A stretch of 30,107 nucleotides of DNA from a virus: positions 1 to 30,107 of the IMG/VR virus record IMGVR_UViG_3300017759_000039; one strand, given 5' to 3'. Positions within the stretch are counted from its first letter, which is position 1. The number at the start of each line of letters is the position of its first letter. A program made the translations under genes and the position numbers. The notes below the pieces were generated by a model. It was not told the origin of the DNA. It searched no databases and saw nothing but the letters and a program-made list of their open reading frames with translations. Shown in pieces: positions 19,301-22,849 of the stretch.

Positions 19301-20744
19301 GACCATCTTGGTTGATCTTTGTTACTGCCTGTGCATTAATGCCACCAGCAGGTGCAGGATCCATGTATACAATAGGTGGATTGCTATATCCACTACCCAT
19401 TGTAAGTACTTCAATACTTCCTAGGTTAACACGACCCTCTCCATCAATAGTAGGAGCACCATTAGTCGCACCAGCAGGGTTTTTAAAGGATATTGCAGGA
19501 ATGAAGTTATATCCACTACCACTATTAGTGATAGAAAGAGTTTCGACCATTCCAGTCTCATCATTAACTGTCAGTGCCAGTTCTGCTATAGTACCATTGC
19601 TATCATTAGGAACAACGACTACAGGAATAGGTGGGTTGTATGAAGAATAACCCTGACCACCGTCAAGAAGGTTAACATCCTTAATACCACCAATTAATGA
19701 CTTAGCAGTAGCGTTAATACCTTCCTTATGACTAATAGTAACCTTTGGGTTAAAGTCTAGACGATACTTACTACCACCAACTTTAGGAATAAGTGATTGT
19801 ATCTGACCTAGGTCGTCAACCTGAGCAATAGCCTTGGCTCCAGACCCATATGAAGGAGCAACATATTCAACAGACCTAATATGAATAAGATCTGCAGCTC
19901 CGATGGCATTCTTAAAGACAATCTTGTCTTGGAAGACTGTAAAGTCCTCATATGGTACTTGTAACTTGCCATTCTTGTTAATTATTAATCCTATCTCAGA
20001 AGTTGGAGTATATGAAGCTCCATCAATTCTTAATGGGTATATTTTTGTATTCTGCCACTCTTGCCAAGGTATAGTATCTGCAACTTTGATCTCCTGATCA
20101 GCATAACCAACCAAATATGTAACTCTAGTAAATTCTGAATCATCTCCACCAGTTCTGTCACGAGGTGGTTCGTTAAAGACAAGATTTAGACCATTAATAC
20201 TATAATCAGTGCCAGGCACTAACATAGTGTTGTACGTAATGATAACAAGGTGCTCTGCACTAGGAGGTGCTACAGGAGTACCCAAGAAACTCATTGGGAA
20301 GACAGTTTCAACACCATCGAACAGTGGAAATGGGTTTTCTAACTGTTGCTTCTTCTTATTAAACTGCGGAAACGAAATACCTGGAGTAATGATGACATCA
20401 GGACCACGAGTTACATCCTCGTAGTAGATGACTTCATTATCGATCATTATAGATCCATTTTGAGCCTGGAATCCATTAATAGACTCAATTTCGATCTTAG
20501 GATCGCTTACACCAATATCCTTAAGTAAACTCGTTGAACTAGATAACTCTTCTGACGTATAGTTGTCAAGATCTAGGTACCTTAACAGATTGTTAAGGAT
20601 ATCATAAGGTCTACCAGTTTTCTCCTGAGATTTATAATACTCAAACAAGAAGTTGACAAGTTGTCTGTCTTCTTGCCGAATAAAATCAGGTAACTGACTT
20701 TCGACTCTATCAGAGACGTTGATATTCTTTGTTATCGGTGACAT
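1..20744 (-). CDS. Giant multidomain baseplate/tail adhesin-like protein (3' end outside window)
   Basis: One reading frame runs from ATG at 20744 to the left edge with no stop: at least 6914 codons, roughly 760 kDa. The last in-window residues (NHSYPRENDP) are still inside a repeat, so the frame is intact at the edge. It starts 4 nt after the gp6 stop, the position of gp7 in T4 (1032 aa). Approximate domain order by residue: 1-70 tail/baseplate-type N-terminus; 355-630 seven GSGY repeats; 660-735 helical segment with DFYVSKGT and LFKILFGQDV, as in tail-protein-I-like baseplate proteins; 1138-1350 six GSGY repeats; 1390-1535 YHYH-like; 1623-1634 EF-hand loop; 1850-2220 beta-propeller-like; 2225-2435 LamG-like; 2659-2789 two W/Y carbohydrate-binding-like modules; 3125-3325 GSGY repeats; 3990-5255 helical Cys modules enclosing a LamG-like domain (4460-4610); 5295-5460 LamG-like; 5470 onward YPR repeats. 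I infer a baseplate-anchored host-recognition or scaffold protein. Function is not proven. Confidence 0.9.
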   Translation of the reverse strand, partial: MSPITKNINVSDRVESQLPDFIRQEDRQLVNFLFEYYKSQEKTGRPYDILNNLLRYLDLDNYTSEELSSSTSLLKDIGVSDPKIEIESINGFQAQNGSIMIDNEVIYYEDVTRGPDVIITPGISFPQFNKKKQQLENPFPLFDGVETVFPMSFLGTPVAPPSAEHLVIITYNTMLVPGTDYSINGLNLVFNEPPRDRTGGDDSEFTRVTYLVGYADQEIKVADTIPWQEWQNTKIYPLRIDGASYTPTSEIGLIINKNGKLQVPYEDFTVFQDKIVFKNAIGAADLIHIRSVEYVAPSYGSGAKAIAQVDDLGQIQSLIPKVGGSKYRLDFNPKVTISHKEGINATAKSLIGGIKDVNLLDGGQGYSSYNPPIPVVVVPNDSNGTIAELALTVNDETGMVETLSITNSGSGYNFIPAISFKNPAGATNGAPTIDGEGRVNLGSIEVLTMGSGYSNPPIVYMDPAPAGGINAQAVTKINQDGQVYEVQVVNRGRGYVTPPRVKIIDPIGAQVLDVTVASGSVTNIEMLTGGSGYTDAPSVYIVDDRKDGYGELIGGTGATAAATIFNGEITDINITNFGTGYSVEFPPKIYIADPRSARASVDVGFDQVTGFDIIEKGSGYSPSAFLGCSRGVSGPVEYDNLHNEIYAGEAALRQSNHLAGGTVINLDTLFIKEVFDKFRRQYLPTIDIDFSEVNPVQVIKNISDFYVSKGTKLATQYLFKILFGQDVDLYYPKDEIISPSYATWVVDTILRAELIEGDPVNLLDAQINQYADAVDTSVTDASALIENVITIIEGTDTIYELAISEETLVGNFIIPYKTRLVEPLTTTGQIITVDSTIGWPERNGTIRINDQEQVQYKEKSLNQFIECTRSKNGIVEDWDPGTIIQSDIYIYTNFGTANECKLRVLGIAEAGTTVLNNTGSYYLGGDKLKVANLGSTAEELRLQSWLYNVKKLIQVTSITPGGVNNQTATVVCGNPHGLLVSDQVTIYGANPVVYNGTFTVTSRINEFEFSYRINTPTEIIPAGNILLSVDLNRGKSDVTSINKVISEFTTNIQNSFFNDQYVYVAASGLPNYKIGPFTGSALIPGNQRKLLRFPRTVQTISERQTINPGTPIGSWVNGVSIWSYKSRDYVQYGPLTNITVTNNGEGYDAGAKPNVEIEGGGGSNAAAEVIVNGSLDSFNVTTEGTGYTESPLVSIVGGGGIGATAQAVITGGRVTRILVEQPGTGYTSQPSVSITGGGGIGAEATASVRGPIQSVTVTNFGSGYTSLPEIKVNSGENALAQPIVLNGRIVSIAIINSGNSYTTAPNVIINGDGFGAIAQATIGTIGEDKGRVLGVTITNKGIGYTQGLTTVRLEAVGQLASFAPTVYQWNRNLEYELGVESNKYDFARGYVFTGYNNQFGGEYAHLSDPKELRYVVGDNVFLNPVTQQFQELASNFEHSPVIGWAFDGNPIYGPYGYIDPTDQNSGIRRMRTSYKQKENVVYDEVTNPNPSRVDGPPIATYAAGTFVDDYFYDFQSGDLDQYNGRFCKTPEYPGGTYAYFITIDASDAGLAQFPYILGPQFNSLPDAWNFTQAATQENIPDGVVRYRDPYTDVDIDIDRQPNQTADIFTTEIEGYPIIFEIQDSNNDGLIDANEQQELLEMSEEATLQIYDYFPRVSAESRVDIEVETTTQFENAQIDGFVIENPGESYQVDDTIFFDNEGTGGFGASAIIESVKGQNIIGYQKEIIGDRPYGVITTDIGHELRQQDEIIINSRPVIDNTQKTFKVKVVTGVESISVTQAGTGYNNDIPPTFELITPAGQDASLQLVLENTGQINKVNIINSGNGYDTDNPPQIRVSHPQQYKKTRYWITEYLEAAGIVTIHDMVTTIERYTYICGSILETDGDQAGIIVKFDDLGQKVWERNLLPLNSGTKKAEFIKMHIDASAENDIIYIVGQTYDPNNANYNPDIWLGKYESGFNNANAPDGILLWQKAIAGISGTTRRDWITSLALDQEGRIYLAGYTDSNSPDPNDMWIIQCNLDGDLVEKRKIASADDSEMINQIKWISDDRFFFVGVNDDNDDCIFGVFWYDGANLEIEYIRQIPTLGGYVRNPKFTVDEYGDCILVWDVYNSVLSKYDRVQISKFPIATANTQWEWQKTVTVSGAIDSINHAGINVDVFGNYSLVTDVIEAQNQRYSVIHYLKYDGTVIKETKIDDTVNIGFRAKTHTLDNSGDPILVLDRQQSDQIASYRFNDTDDLDYDFTKQNLATMTFSSVPDSTFDDAVYKFGNGSLKLSAPSPVKLASYGMTDKEWSFRVWMAMNTTAHATNHKPLLFDVIPVAGDSIQVEMDGDQNSANYEKAVLYVNSVQVATSATAVNWTTFASAQWVHVTFQKREESLGLYQYELFLNGNLVANFQSTSDISVNNIGVAGKYSGSSSANCFIGNIDDLVIDNIAPYNTAYSAPGEEIPVTTSNSDSVLIKFDRLHSKRDSYTLTDTTKYTDIAFTDIETTTTWADLGLSALSAWTPGAGGLQILDMSQVIATLNPSTYTFTTNKAEYATKTSTIPSPLGKKLTISADVISKFYMRDALYQKIDNVLEFTFSQDLKLTKGTILQQFNDAGVTQAYGTIVNVPEGTLLAPGYGNKYEVGKIYGTFNNTDRYRTVAGDVNQIEGTYFDTIEEENPWAAGTVYALGDTVYNGKRIYQAQGAGTSGTIAPVHTAGVASDGVINWAFLDAAGKFTIDLTQHPYPRPQWTGLDMPEWLPDRLYVVGQRVWYGLNIYQVAVGGGGVSGNTAPIHSTGDDTDGGVTWTHVSTEEAISVYTRLMDYDQGNNYMVQIMEVQPGSVYIPGDVVSINSGNIVLAEDEKSTEIVGFESVKKIRVTARLEKDIIRSSTVRTNYVYCTSNSAHNFGAGNIIFTEGFSTAQFNGSFFIDQIIGSREFTFGIRAVADSDPAFNNNAIAGVNIYAKHPTLDFTRNHQYVFDLSDVSNFGYYLSFSQDNQYKLEYSFNNIERSGTPGIPTSPAPFVKFSVLGDVTNISYYFDPSRTGADSPVGDNSFIDVIKTPFDGTFRISEVPTDTSFKFQLDREPERMNAEVGNDEFDQPYSYYSTTSLRAVGPINTIQLVSPGGFYQKLPIINDIASFRQIEKVVVNDGGTEYAPGVYYDIPILGDGEGGKATITVEVDDTIGSGTITGVSVVDPGKGYTTASIDIDAITGILGATLAGSGGSVTVVIPSEGSGASVFLTGTNIGKIKRLKNNEFGFGYSHDYTLKPEITFPVNLQLFNTSILSQIKITDPGSGYTSTPAVVIEGGGGSGAEALAIIKNNRLSEITIKNPGSGYSSEPTVTLKSEFNYVVNLDLNYLQFNFPHGITTGAEVQFRSDDIGSTVGELPKPSTAGLTSLVAGQTYYAIAGEASGLEPDQLRFGLTKASAQGGSYVTFLTQGSGRQTLLTEVFGGRATAVVETSRFLEGETVYQGSSIETQTAIGKVSTNTGWQLGPKILKIVDYTGDWAEGERVQGEISKASGIIDNFSIARGVLNIGSLTKTPGRFIDDVGKPSEIVQKIQDSFFYQNFSYVVKSEIPITEWKAQVLENNHPAGFNMFGQLQLTGGKDVSGRKIGTEFTKKVNIQNYSNVNQITSFGAAQPIYTDYNNTEVLFRKKRLTSSEEILTSIVKKLDDISDQFNGIDKQFPVTVENEQVIVKQDQLMITLNGVIQSPGESFTIVGGNIVFAEPPKPPSKVNYRILGVTPTPIYRIALYQSGGTANYGIFPSIGQQIQGETTDVVATVIDSGTNHLDVINQVGGTFDLNEQIVRGEIFAALVESVTLVNSETIFEFGEAVTNLEGDTAYIEETNITTEGVITDRLVVSKTSGTPRFETGIFDLRLNEYIYSASSKIAGQITYIAPYTDPVTGDPVDELIINKGSTFFGLLFERLVSLTNPNVILDDISQSSITPTELNNSAERINADFLDFEEVRTTEITYSQLTGGVLTEGEVIRNKKVIYGNPVSAFHGIAANRFLDGKRNIANNKQEIIDFAEASIAVEFEDYYFPSDIITNSWSRYKDAYRFIQKNRALIIGMAFDDMKTQYPGSSIPSDDKCKRDIGLFVDAISIDAYSGGNRYSRKFIQQFFDTNGNLTYVNAQAAETRFAYEKAKDRCLVAITNGYSGTINAVNSGDSWVAYQDLTITADPSPNDPYGTAGSNASNTDSENCSDVQSTLSTLWEFIDEALNISSLTELPDESEGSYSPHQEKCRRDLGYMIDAIAEDVGQGGNYNIVEFTKKFFDAAGVPLTNGIVGEETEAVFAFNSAKTLMYQAINNLMYWKELNTAGYNLNDPTTYSGGVAPAQTYDANYASGNNQGLNNCANVKSYVDTLAGLATTAMTSGNLTNINNLALVSDGTFVANETVRTTKLAFKDKSTGLFITNDQIKGITSGAVFSAIGVNSGLKWLFAGPITGTFQNGEYLTNSTLTNTNCSQSVIIKKAELQGNKSILIPSNGQIVFNESKDFEFGTGDFTIEGWIRPGANVGTQVLVDFRRLSAAQGLNILMDGQKLKVYNGTTNTILSTDVFATTGTWYHISVCRSSGVTQAFVNGSQVGSNYVDTNDYLYGGLKVGSDFNLANGWNGHIDNFVVKKGVGDRQANFTSPNTIDYTLDTIVAGLDGEAPFVSSTTDCYATFCGQNSSSATAKSIDYADRDIIVEDVDTGRAEQKRCADIIDLNGAWIAEEAVGRMKVAFPDFTIRGDDPGNNIYGGTNLCVRDTKDYILGALIKDLREGGDFHTIYTARTYLTASGKLDHIAAEILQSLYTWNEVFKIVNEVVTTTSTDLSGEYSTRLRIPNNFSSPASSNTTDEITELGSNLLKVVAPMDQRFREGGYQLWKNRDYIAEEVAGFIQNKYEKDIDGITFDFLEMPGYGQPYCERDIKDFILPAIIADLATGGTYQTEAVIDKYLDTQENIIHVENELNPMLDAFEHCKMLCLKAINNLLLSPGEASSELGASAPSYVQEEYHTPLYTSRSSYRDETIVIDTEAYPQGPTGRNSNDRYLDAADVIWDNRKIISKECVAIMNDLSKFENLQIPGGAVNCEDDVLDMIEAAVHDLRFDCNEKTYDAAALYVETENNSLKHIEGEWEASITVVKILRDIMTMTMRNAFGRDYIEGTDLQTTPVQSYEQNPREEMYQKCGDAIDGNIRYIAEQAVAAGLVQFPNLLIPGGPANCVHDVTDILRSLAFNLKYGGNNWMQYSAEFYTTYNGALDHVAAQSAETIWIMNKAKEFALRAMKGQVITNNAGHNIDQRFYDAVPRPNNSLFNSVADTGIITGQPNSLVTRSFIAGEDKISTTDSGTGIVTSEDAVFRCVTKLPSSPIDCCLFEAGDSTSGSWLGIRDSGTYLRLRAGDGNNSYSGGSNHNDNGLAMLDLQISGLSAYFDDGDHELVWEIRIGGNITTGSGRVKLWIDGTPIGEASTPGANYTGLTGGGGIFASSNFAGYAIGGGSLVNGESASINTFTINVGPAPKIEYDITHAAYDSSNGDMVMTVGSHNHTVGTFLSLATNSINFTCDQDNNASTHSYPRSGDPAGNAAVEVMAVGATAHTIDSASYNPENGSMSITLPNHGMSDSTLHTISDATYDPDTGLLVCQSTAHGFQTGDQVQIKNGSLIFTCAQDNHNTKHGYPRAKDPAGDAWMLVEQVTTNSFTVNVGQTPKIEYDVSGADYNQTDGELELEIGQHRFVGATHHVASHAEYTADKGLLKLTVGGHNLTKGEQIQIFDNSMTFTCSMDNYYSEHVYPRSSDPASEKWLDVVESDIPGGTFTVNVGVSPTVGWNPTAASFNSTTGQLELTVGSGHGLTTGTNIKIASQSLSFTCDMDDNKSIHSYPRHVDPIHNEPTPIVGVTNTTIVVNVGKTPEQQYNVSNATFTPADGKLVLTTDRKTTLRQSSEHSIAGATFDGQTGLMRLKVTNHGFSAGDYVKVADGGVSFTCDMDQNSSVHAYPRATDPMSDKWMDIRNVSKDEFDVYVGRTPQIPFLATAGEFAPLTGHLKLTIGDHNLSSGKNIMLAKEAITFTCFLDAHQSPHAYPRSTGSNYVGNGGADPFYNKPCPIIHDGSPLTATTGTSYNPTTGIMTVACDSAHGMSNGDQVKFKENAVTFTCLEDNNGTNHAYPRSGDPYANRWITVSNVGLYTFDVQVLSYAPSTNTTTHTFVQGSTGGITKKDGTITLDVGASSDTTDHIFVPHPGYTPSTIVYNPTTGVMNLTINGHGFENGDKIKIDDNALTFTCAMDNHATDHTYPRASDPSSGKWLTVSNVTEQSFDVQVLTTIPQSNTTLHTFKSANPNSVKRASFISGGIYNHTYSTSVTGCVRHAGDSVRIKDNGLTFKCAADGNSSNHSYPRAAVTTHTPTSVSYDPVIGRINFYINNHGFLPFSHIKIADNSLLFTCKKDADATGHQYPRSTDPISGKWVPIVDVTANTFSVEVLDVIPSTNTTQHSFVSCDNNCITHKKDHFYDTNIPVWEVGKESRSPTGVTYNPTAGTMTITGDTIFNGWTSQNQISPDYCTFYPTTGVLRVTSSGHPVDNGDMVLIRDETLTVRCDLDGQSSDHLYPRSTDPVSGKWRKAFNIGSNTFDIQVGNLYGDAPISNTSTHVITNVAMNAIWHANDFVMIDEGAITLTCTKDNNATNHAYPRRSDPTYKQWLPISDVSNNSLTVHVGKSAINDVYDHTFVSFASNSLHHQTGTVTLDVGNGQITNPTTHVFQSAVSGALVAGGQYAHTYIPGTETYTVTDANYLPATGMMTLTIPNHGFHDGESIKINNNSLTFRCLQDSLGSPHSYPRSSDPVSGKWITISNCTDDTFDVQVLDNVPSTNTTLHQFESATPNGITRAQVVTGGNYSHKFVAPSQLTPTAAGYNPATGIMTIVSAKHGLKNGSRIKVQDGFVTFTCTLDGDSTNHSYPREND
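4330..4860 (-). other. LamG-like beta-sandwich domain 3 of the giant protein
   Basis: This segment has the rhythm of a concanavalin/LamG-like sandwich: SWLGIRDSGTYLRLRAGDG, then HELVWEIRIGG, GRVKLWIDG and a glycine-rich closing strand. Such domains commonly bind glycans or serve as beta-sandwich spacers in phage adhesins. It sits between the helical Cys modules and the YPR array. The call is by pattern only and is weaker than for the LamG-like domain at 6915-7365. Confidence 0.5.
4960..8790 (-). repeat. Six helical Cys-containing modules in the giant protein
   Basis: Six copies of a predicted helical motif, C-x2-D-x3-[IL]-x-[AS]-[ILV]-x2-[DN]-[LA]-x2-G-G-[NTD], lie at about 8470-8541 (KCKRDIGLFVDAIS), 8009-8084 (KCRRDLGYMIDAIA), 6501-6569 (CVRDTKDYILGALI), 6018-6083 (CERDIKDFILPAII), 5524-5587 (CEDDVLDMIEAAVH; FDCN replaces GGN) and 5126-5191 (CVHDVTDILRSLAF). 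Four of them are paired with a second helical motif of the type A-D-x-I-x2-N-x3-I-A-E-E-A, at about 6651-6718, 6160-6210, 5630-5715 and 5240-5300, giving composite units of roughly 400-525 bp. I know of no named family for this module, although similar strings occur in T4-like cyanophage structural proteins as far as I recall. Confidence 0.75.
6915..7365 (-). other. LamG-like domain 2 of the giant protein
   Basis: The translation contains the classic Laminin-G-like signature: FEFGTGDFTIEGWIRPG, then GTWYHISVCRSSG, QAFVNGSQVG and a closing strand NGWNGHIDNFVVKKG. This matches the concanavalin-like Laminin_G_3 pattern (fT-x-E-W, W-x-H-[IV], [FY]-[VI]-[ND]-G, G-x-[IL]-D-[ND]-[FLV]). It is inserted between the second and third helical Cys modules. 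A glycan-binding or spacer role is inferred. Confidence 0.75.
10770..11370 (-). repeat. GSGY beta-repeat block 4 of the giant protein
   Basis: This block holds several copies of the short GSGY-type repeat: VVDPGKGYTTASIDI, ITDPGSGYTSTPAVVI, IKNPGSGYSSEPTVTL and a degenerate NDGGTEYAPG. Between them are glycine-rich strings such as EGGGGSGAEA. The unit looks like a repeated beta-strand, turn, beta-strand element that extends a fibrous shaft; this structural reading is inferred. Confidence 0.7.
12378..12770 (-). repeat. Two carbohydrate-binding-like W/Y modules
   Basis: Two related modules of about 50 residues. The first (12615-12770) reads NPWAAGTVYALGDTVYNGK, RIYQAQGAGTSGTIAPVH and DGVINWAF. 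The second (12378-12542) reads PEWLPDRLYVVGQRVWYG, NIYQVA, GNTAPIHSTG and GGVTWTHV. The W-x3-[TR]-x-Y-x2-G-[DQ]-x-V-x-[YN]-G-x2-Y-[QR] spacing resembles ChiC/CBM5/12-type chitin-binding modules and phage tail modules that end in DG-x-V-x-W. A degenerate HPYPRPQW lies between them, reminiscent of the C-terminal YPR motif. Glycan binding is inferred from family resemblance. Confidence 0.6.
13440..14070 (-). other. LamG-like domain 1 of the giant protein
   Basis: The segment begins ASYRFNDTDDL and continues FDDAVYKFGNGSLKLSA, WSFRVWMAMNTT, QWVHVTFQKRE, YELFLNGNLVANF and CFIGNIDDLVID. This order (strand, full-complement strand, W-x-F-x-W, WVHV, NG, G-x-IDD) matches Laminin_G_3-like sandwiches. 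It follows directly after the beta-propeller-like stretch. Confidence 0.7.
14085..15190 (-). other. Beta-propeller-like region of the giant protein
   Basis: Four or more blade-like repeats of the SBBP/Kelch style can be seen: YTYICGSILETDGDQAGIIV, KFDDLGQKVWERNL, IYIVGQTYDPN, LALDQEGRIYLAGYTD, NDMWIIQCNLDGDLVEKRKI, FFFVGVNDDNDDCIFGVFW and FTVDEYGDCILVWD. The pattern of a YLAG or YIVG strand followed by a D-x-W-x3-[KC]-x-[DN]-x-[DL]-G strand is typical of PF06739-like beta-propeller repeats. In phage tails such blades are possible receptor-binding surfaces (inference). Confidence 0.6.
15240..15700 (-). repeat. GSGY beta-repeat block 3 of the giant protein
   Basis: Three copies of the GSGY-type unit, IENPGESYQVDD, VTQAGTGYNNDIPPTFEL and IINSGNGYDTDNPPQIRV, sit between the EF-hand loop and the beta-propeller-like region. 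They are more diverged from one another than the copies in blocks 1 and 2. Confidence 0.65.
15843..15878 (-). other. Canonical EF-hand/dockerin-type calcium loop in the giant protein
   Basis: Residues 1623-1634 read DSNNDGLIDANE. This fits the 12-residue EF-hand loop at every key position: D1, N3, D5, G6, I8, D9 and E12. The residues after it (QQELLEMSEEA) look like an exiting helix. The preceding residues (PIIFEIQ) are strand-like, so this may be an isolated dockerin-like loop and not a full helix-loop-helix. Calcium binding is inferred. Confidence 0.8.
16140..16570 (-). other. YHYH-like domain of the giant protein
   Basis: The core GWAFDGNPIYGPYGY at 16374-16419 is the hallmark DG-x-PIYGPYGY string of the YHYH family (PF14240). 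It is preceded by FEHSPVI and followed by a CKTPEYPGGTYAYFIT segment that I associate with phage versions of the domain. The family has no firmly established biochemical role. Here the domain lies between GSGY block 2 and the EF-hand loop. Confidence 0.75.
16690..17340 (-). repeat. GSGY beta-repeat block 2 of the giant protein
   Basis: Six copies of about 35-40 residues each: VTNNGEGYDAG, VTTEGTGYTESPLVSI, VEQPGTGYTSQPSVSI, VTNFGSGYTSLPEIKV, IINSGNSYTTAPNVII and ITNKGIGYTQGL. Each is joined to the next by a glycine/alanine-rich linker such as GGGGIGAEA. This is the most regular GSGY block in the gene. Confidence 0.8.
18535..18760 (-). other. Tail-protein-like helical segment of the giant protein
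   Basis: The segment reads LFIKEVFDKFRRQYLPTID, VIKNISDFYVSKGTKLATQY and LFKILFGQDVDLYYPKDE. The DFY-x-SKGT, LF-x-LLFG and YYP signature is one I associate with baseplate proteins related to P2 gpI/T4 gp7. With the N-terminus (QLPDFIRQEDRQLVNFLFEY) it suggests that the baseplate-attachment part is split by the first GSGY block. The exact homology is inferred. Confidence 0.55.
18860..19690 (-). repeat. GSGY beta-repeat block 1 of the giant protein
   Basis: Seven copies of the GSGY unit in series: LLDGGQGYSSYNPP, ITNSGSGYNFIPAISF, VLTMGSGYSNPPIVYM, VVNRGRGYVTPPRVKI, MLTGGSGYTDAPSVYI, ITNFGTGYSVEFPPKIYI and IEKGSGYSPSAF. The consensus is [IV]-x-[NDT]-x-G-[ST]-G-Y-x3-P-x-[IV]. The same unit occurs in the 1357-aa protein at 24018-28091. 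Confidence 0.8.
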
Positions 20745-20748
20745 CTAT

Positions 20749-22848
20749 TTAGAAACAGGATTCGCTAACAGGATACGTGAATGTATCAGTTGGATAGTCA
20801 ATGATATTTAGCCCACCAAGATCACCGAAATTATAACCATTGAAATTGTTAGGATCAAAGGCTGGGATTGCGGTATCATTGATTGTATAATCAATTGGAT
20901 TGACTGTTGGGCTAAAGACCGTAGGATCATCGCCAGGTGGGATCAAGATAGATCCACCAGCAGGTAATACTTGGATTGGAAGTCTTTCAGTGTCGTCTGG
21001 AGTGCCTTGGATCGCAATTGGTCCAACACAGACTTGTCCAGTCGCATAATTTACACTTCCTACAGAAGGATTGAGGACTAATTCAGTTTCATCTCTTGTA
21101 GTAACTAGAATTAGGTTTCCTGTACCATCATCTCGGATGTTTACTGGTACTAAGACCTCATTTAGCACATTTGTTGATATACCACTAGATGTTACACCAG
21201 CATTAGTCGATCCATCACTTAGAGTGAGGTTAACTAGGTCTTCTGTGTAACCAGTAGCATAGAATGTACCAGATTTGGCAACTGAGAAGGATGGTTTACA
21301 GGAAACGCCTGTATTATCACCAGTACCTCCATCTGGATTGCCAGAATACTTACTAGGGTCGTAAAGTGGGTTACCAAAATCAAGACACTGGGTGAATACG
21401 TTCCCAAATGTGAATTTATCAAGGTTTTTACCCAAGGTCATCTGTGTTACGTTACCAGATATGGCAGTATCACTGTTATCGACCATCGATCCAAATTTAG
21501 ATCCGTCCAAACGACCACCGAATCTATTGTTTTGACCATTTTTGTTAAATTGGTCAATTGCTTGTAAAATCTTAGTACCAAGTTGTGCTCCAGTAAGTGC
21601 AGTATCGTTTCCGTTGTAGTAAACGTAAGATTTTGGAATAATGTAGAAACTTGTTGGGTCAATGATGACTGGTTCAACAGAAGCAACCGAATATTTCTTT
21701 AAATCGTTTTTGATCTTCTGTTTTGTAGTCGCATTTAACTTATTTCCTGTTTTTGGTCTAATTGCAACATAGACTTTTCCATAAACAGGTGGATTTAACT
21801 TCTCACCTCCATATGCAGTTACAGATGCTGCCTGTGGATAGATCTCTGAGACAATATGCTCATAATCTGTCTCTGTGACTGCCCTGTTTTGGGTTGCATA
21901 CGCTCTAGGTGCTCTAAACTTGACTGAAAGTCCTGTTTCACGGTCTTCACCGTCTTGAGCAGCGTCTTTTGTACTAACTTGTAACGCAGCAGGTGGTATT
22001 ACCCTTCCATCAGAGTCAACTATGTTACCAATGTAGTCAAAATTCTTACATCCGTTAGCTTCAACACCATTTGTGCTTACATAAGTGATAGTAAGGTATT
22101 CACCATCAACTAATTTACGTCCAATTGACCCATCACCGAAGACTAGACGATATCTAAGGTCATCTGTCTCTTCCAAATAGTAAATTCTGGTGTTAGCATC
22201 AGCAGCAGTGACGTTTGCAGCAAGATTATAGGTATCAGTTTCAGAAGATTGAGCATTTGGAGAGATATCTACCACCAAAAGACTCGTATCTACGTTTTCA
22301 CCAGGTATAACGAAGTCCTGACGTGTAGTATAGTCAACTGTATAGTTGTATCTTAGTAAATTACCTTGATATACAAGCACATTATCGAAACTTGCTATAC
22401 CAGTAGCACTATCAACAGCAACTTGGATGTCTTGAGTCAGTGTAAAGGTGAAATTATCGTTATCATTGTTAGCAACAAAGACATCACCCTTCCTTAAAGT
22501 AGCAAATTCTGGATAAGTGGTACCATTTAGACCAATTGTAGTCTGTGCAGCGATTGCTAGACACGCCCTAGATGCTTTAATAGACCTTGGAGTGTAATTT
22601 AACTGCTTTGCTATCCTTACAATGTTGTCTCTAACAGTCGCTGTCTCAAGAAACGCCTCATTTAACGCCATGTTAGCGTTGAATGCAGTATAATATGTGT
22701 TATAAGCAAGTACGTCAATCAAATATGATGATGTAGATCCCTCAAAATCATAGTCCGTGAACTCTTTTCGAGTACGAAGGTACGATTTGATAGATTCTTT
22801 GATCTCAAAGAAGTCTAACGACGTTAATTGTGAAGGAATTGCTGACAT
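20749..22848 (-). CDS. 6: Baseplate wedge protein gp6
   Basis: The product is 699 aa, against 660 aa for T4 gp6. gp6 forms the iris-like ring that joins the six wedges of the contractile-tail baseplate. The N-terminal 100 residues are typical: SLDFFEIKESIKSYLRT, DYDFEGSTSSYLIDVLAYNT, ANMALNEAFLETATVRDNIV and IAKQLNYTPRS. The middle carries the baseplate J-like string (about residues 308-370) RAYATQNRAVTETDYEHIV and PPVYGKVYVAIRPKTG. The C-terminal third is Gly/Asp/Thr-rich and poorly conserved to my eye. It starts one base after the gp25 stop (TAA-A-ATG), with GAGAGA just upstream, so translation is probably coupled to gp25. The giant gene follows after 4 nt. Confidence 0.95.
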   Translation of the reverse strand: MSAIPSQLTSLDFFEIKESIKSYLRTRKEFTDYDFEGSTSSYLIDVLAYNTYYTAFNANMALNEAFLETATVRDNIVRIAKQLNYTPRSIKASRACLAIAAQTTIGLNGTTYPEFATLRKGDVFVANNDNDNFTFTLTQDIQVAVDSATGIASFDNVLVYQGNLLRYNYTVDYTTRQDFVIPGENVDTSLLVVDISPNAQSSETDTYNLAANVTAADANTRIYYLEETDDLRYRLVFGDGSIGRKLVDGEYLTITYVSTNGVEANGCKNFDYIGNIVDSDGRVIPPAALQVSTKDAAQDGEDRETGLSVKFRAPRAYATQNRAVTETDYEHIVSEIYPQAASVTAYGGEKLNPPVYGKVYVAIRPKTGNKLNATTKQKIKNDLKKYSVASVEPVIIDPTSFYIIPKSYVYYNGNDTALTGAQLGTKILQAIDQFNKNGQNNRFGGRLDGSKFGSMVDNSDTAISGNVTQMTLGKNLDKFTFGNVFTQCLDFGNPLYDPSKYSGNPDGGTGDNTGVSCKPSFSVAKSGTFYATGYTEDLVNLTLSDGSTNAGVTSSGISTNVLNEVLVPVNIRDDGTGNLILVTTRDETELVLNPSVGSVNYATGQVCVGPIAIQGTPDDTERLPIQVLPAGGSILIPPGDDPTVFSPTVNPIDYTINDTAIPAFDPNNFNGYNFGDLGGLNIIDYPTDTFTYPVSESCF

Positions 22849-22849
22849 T

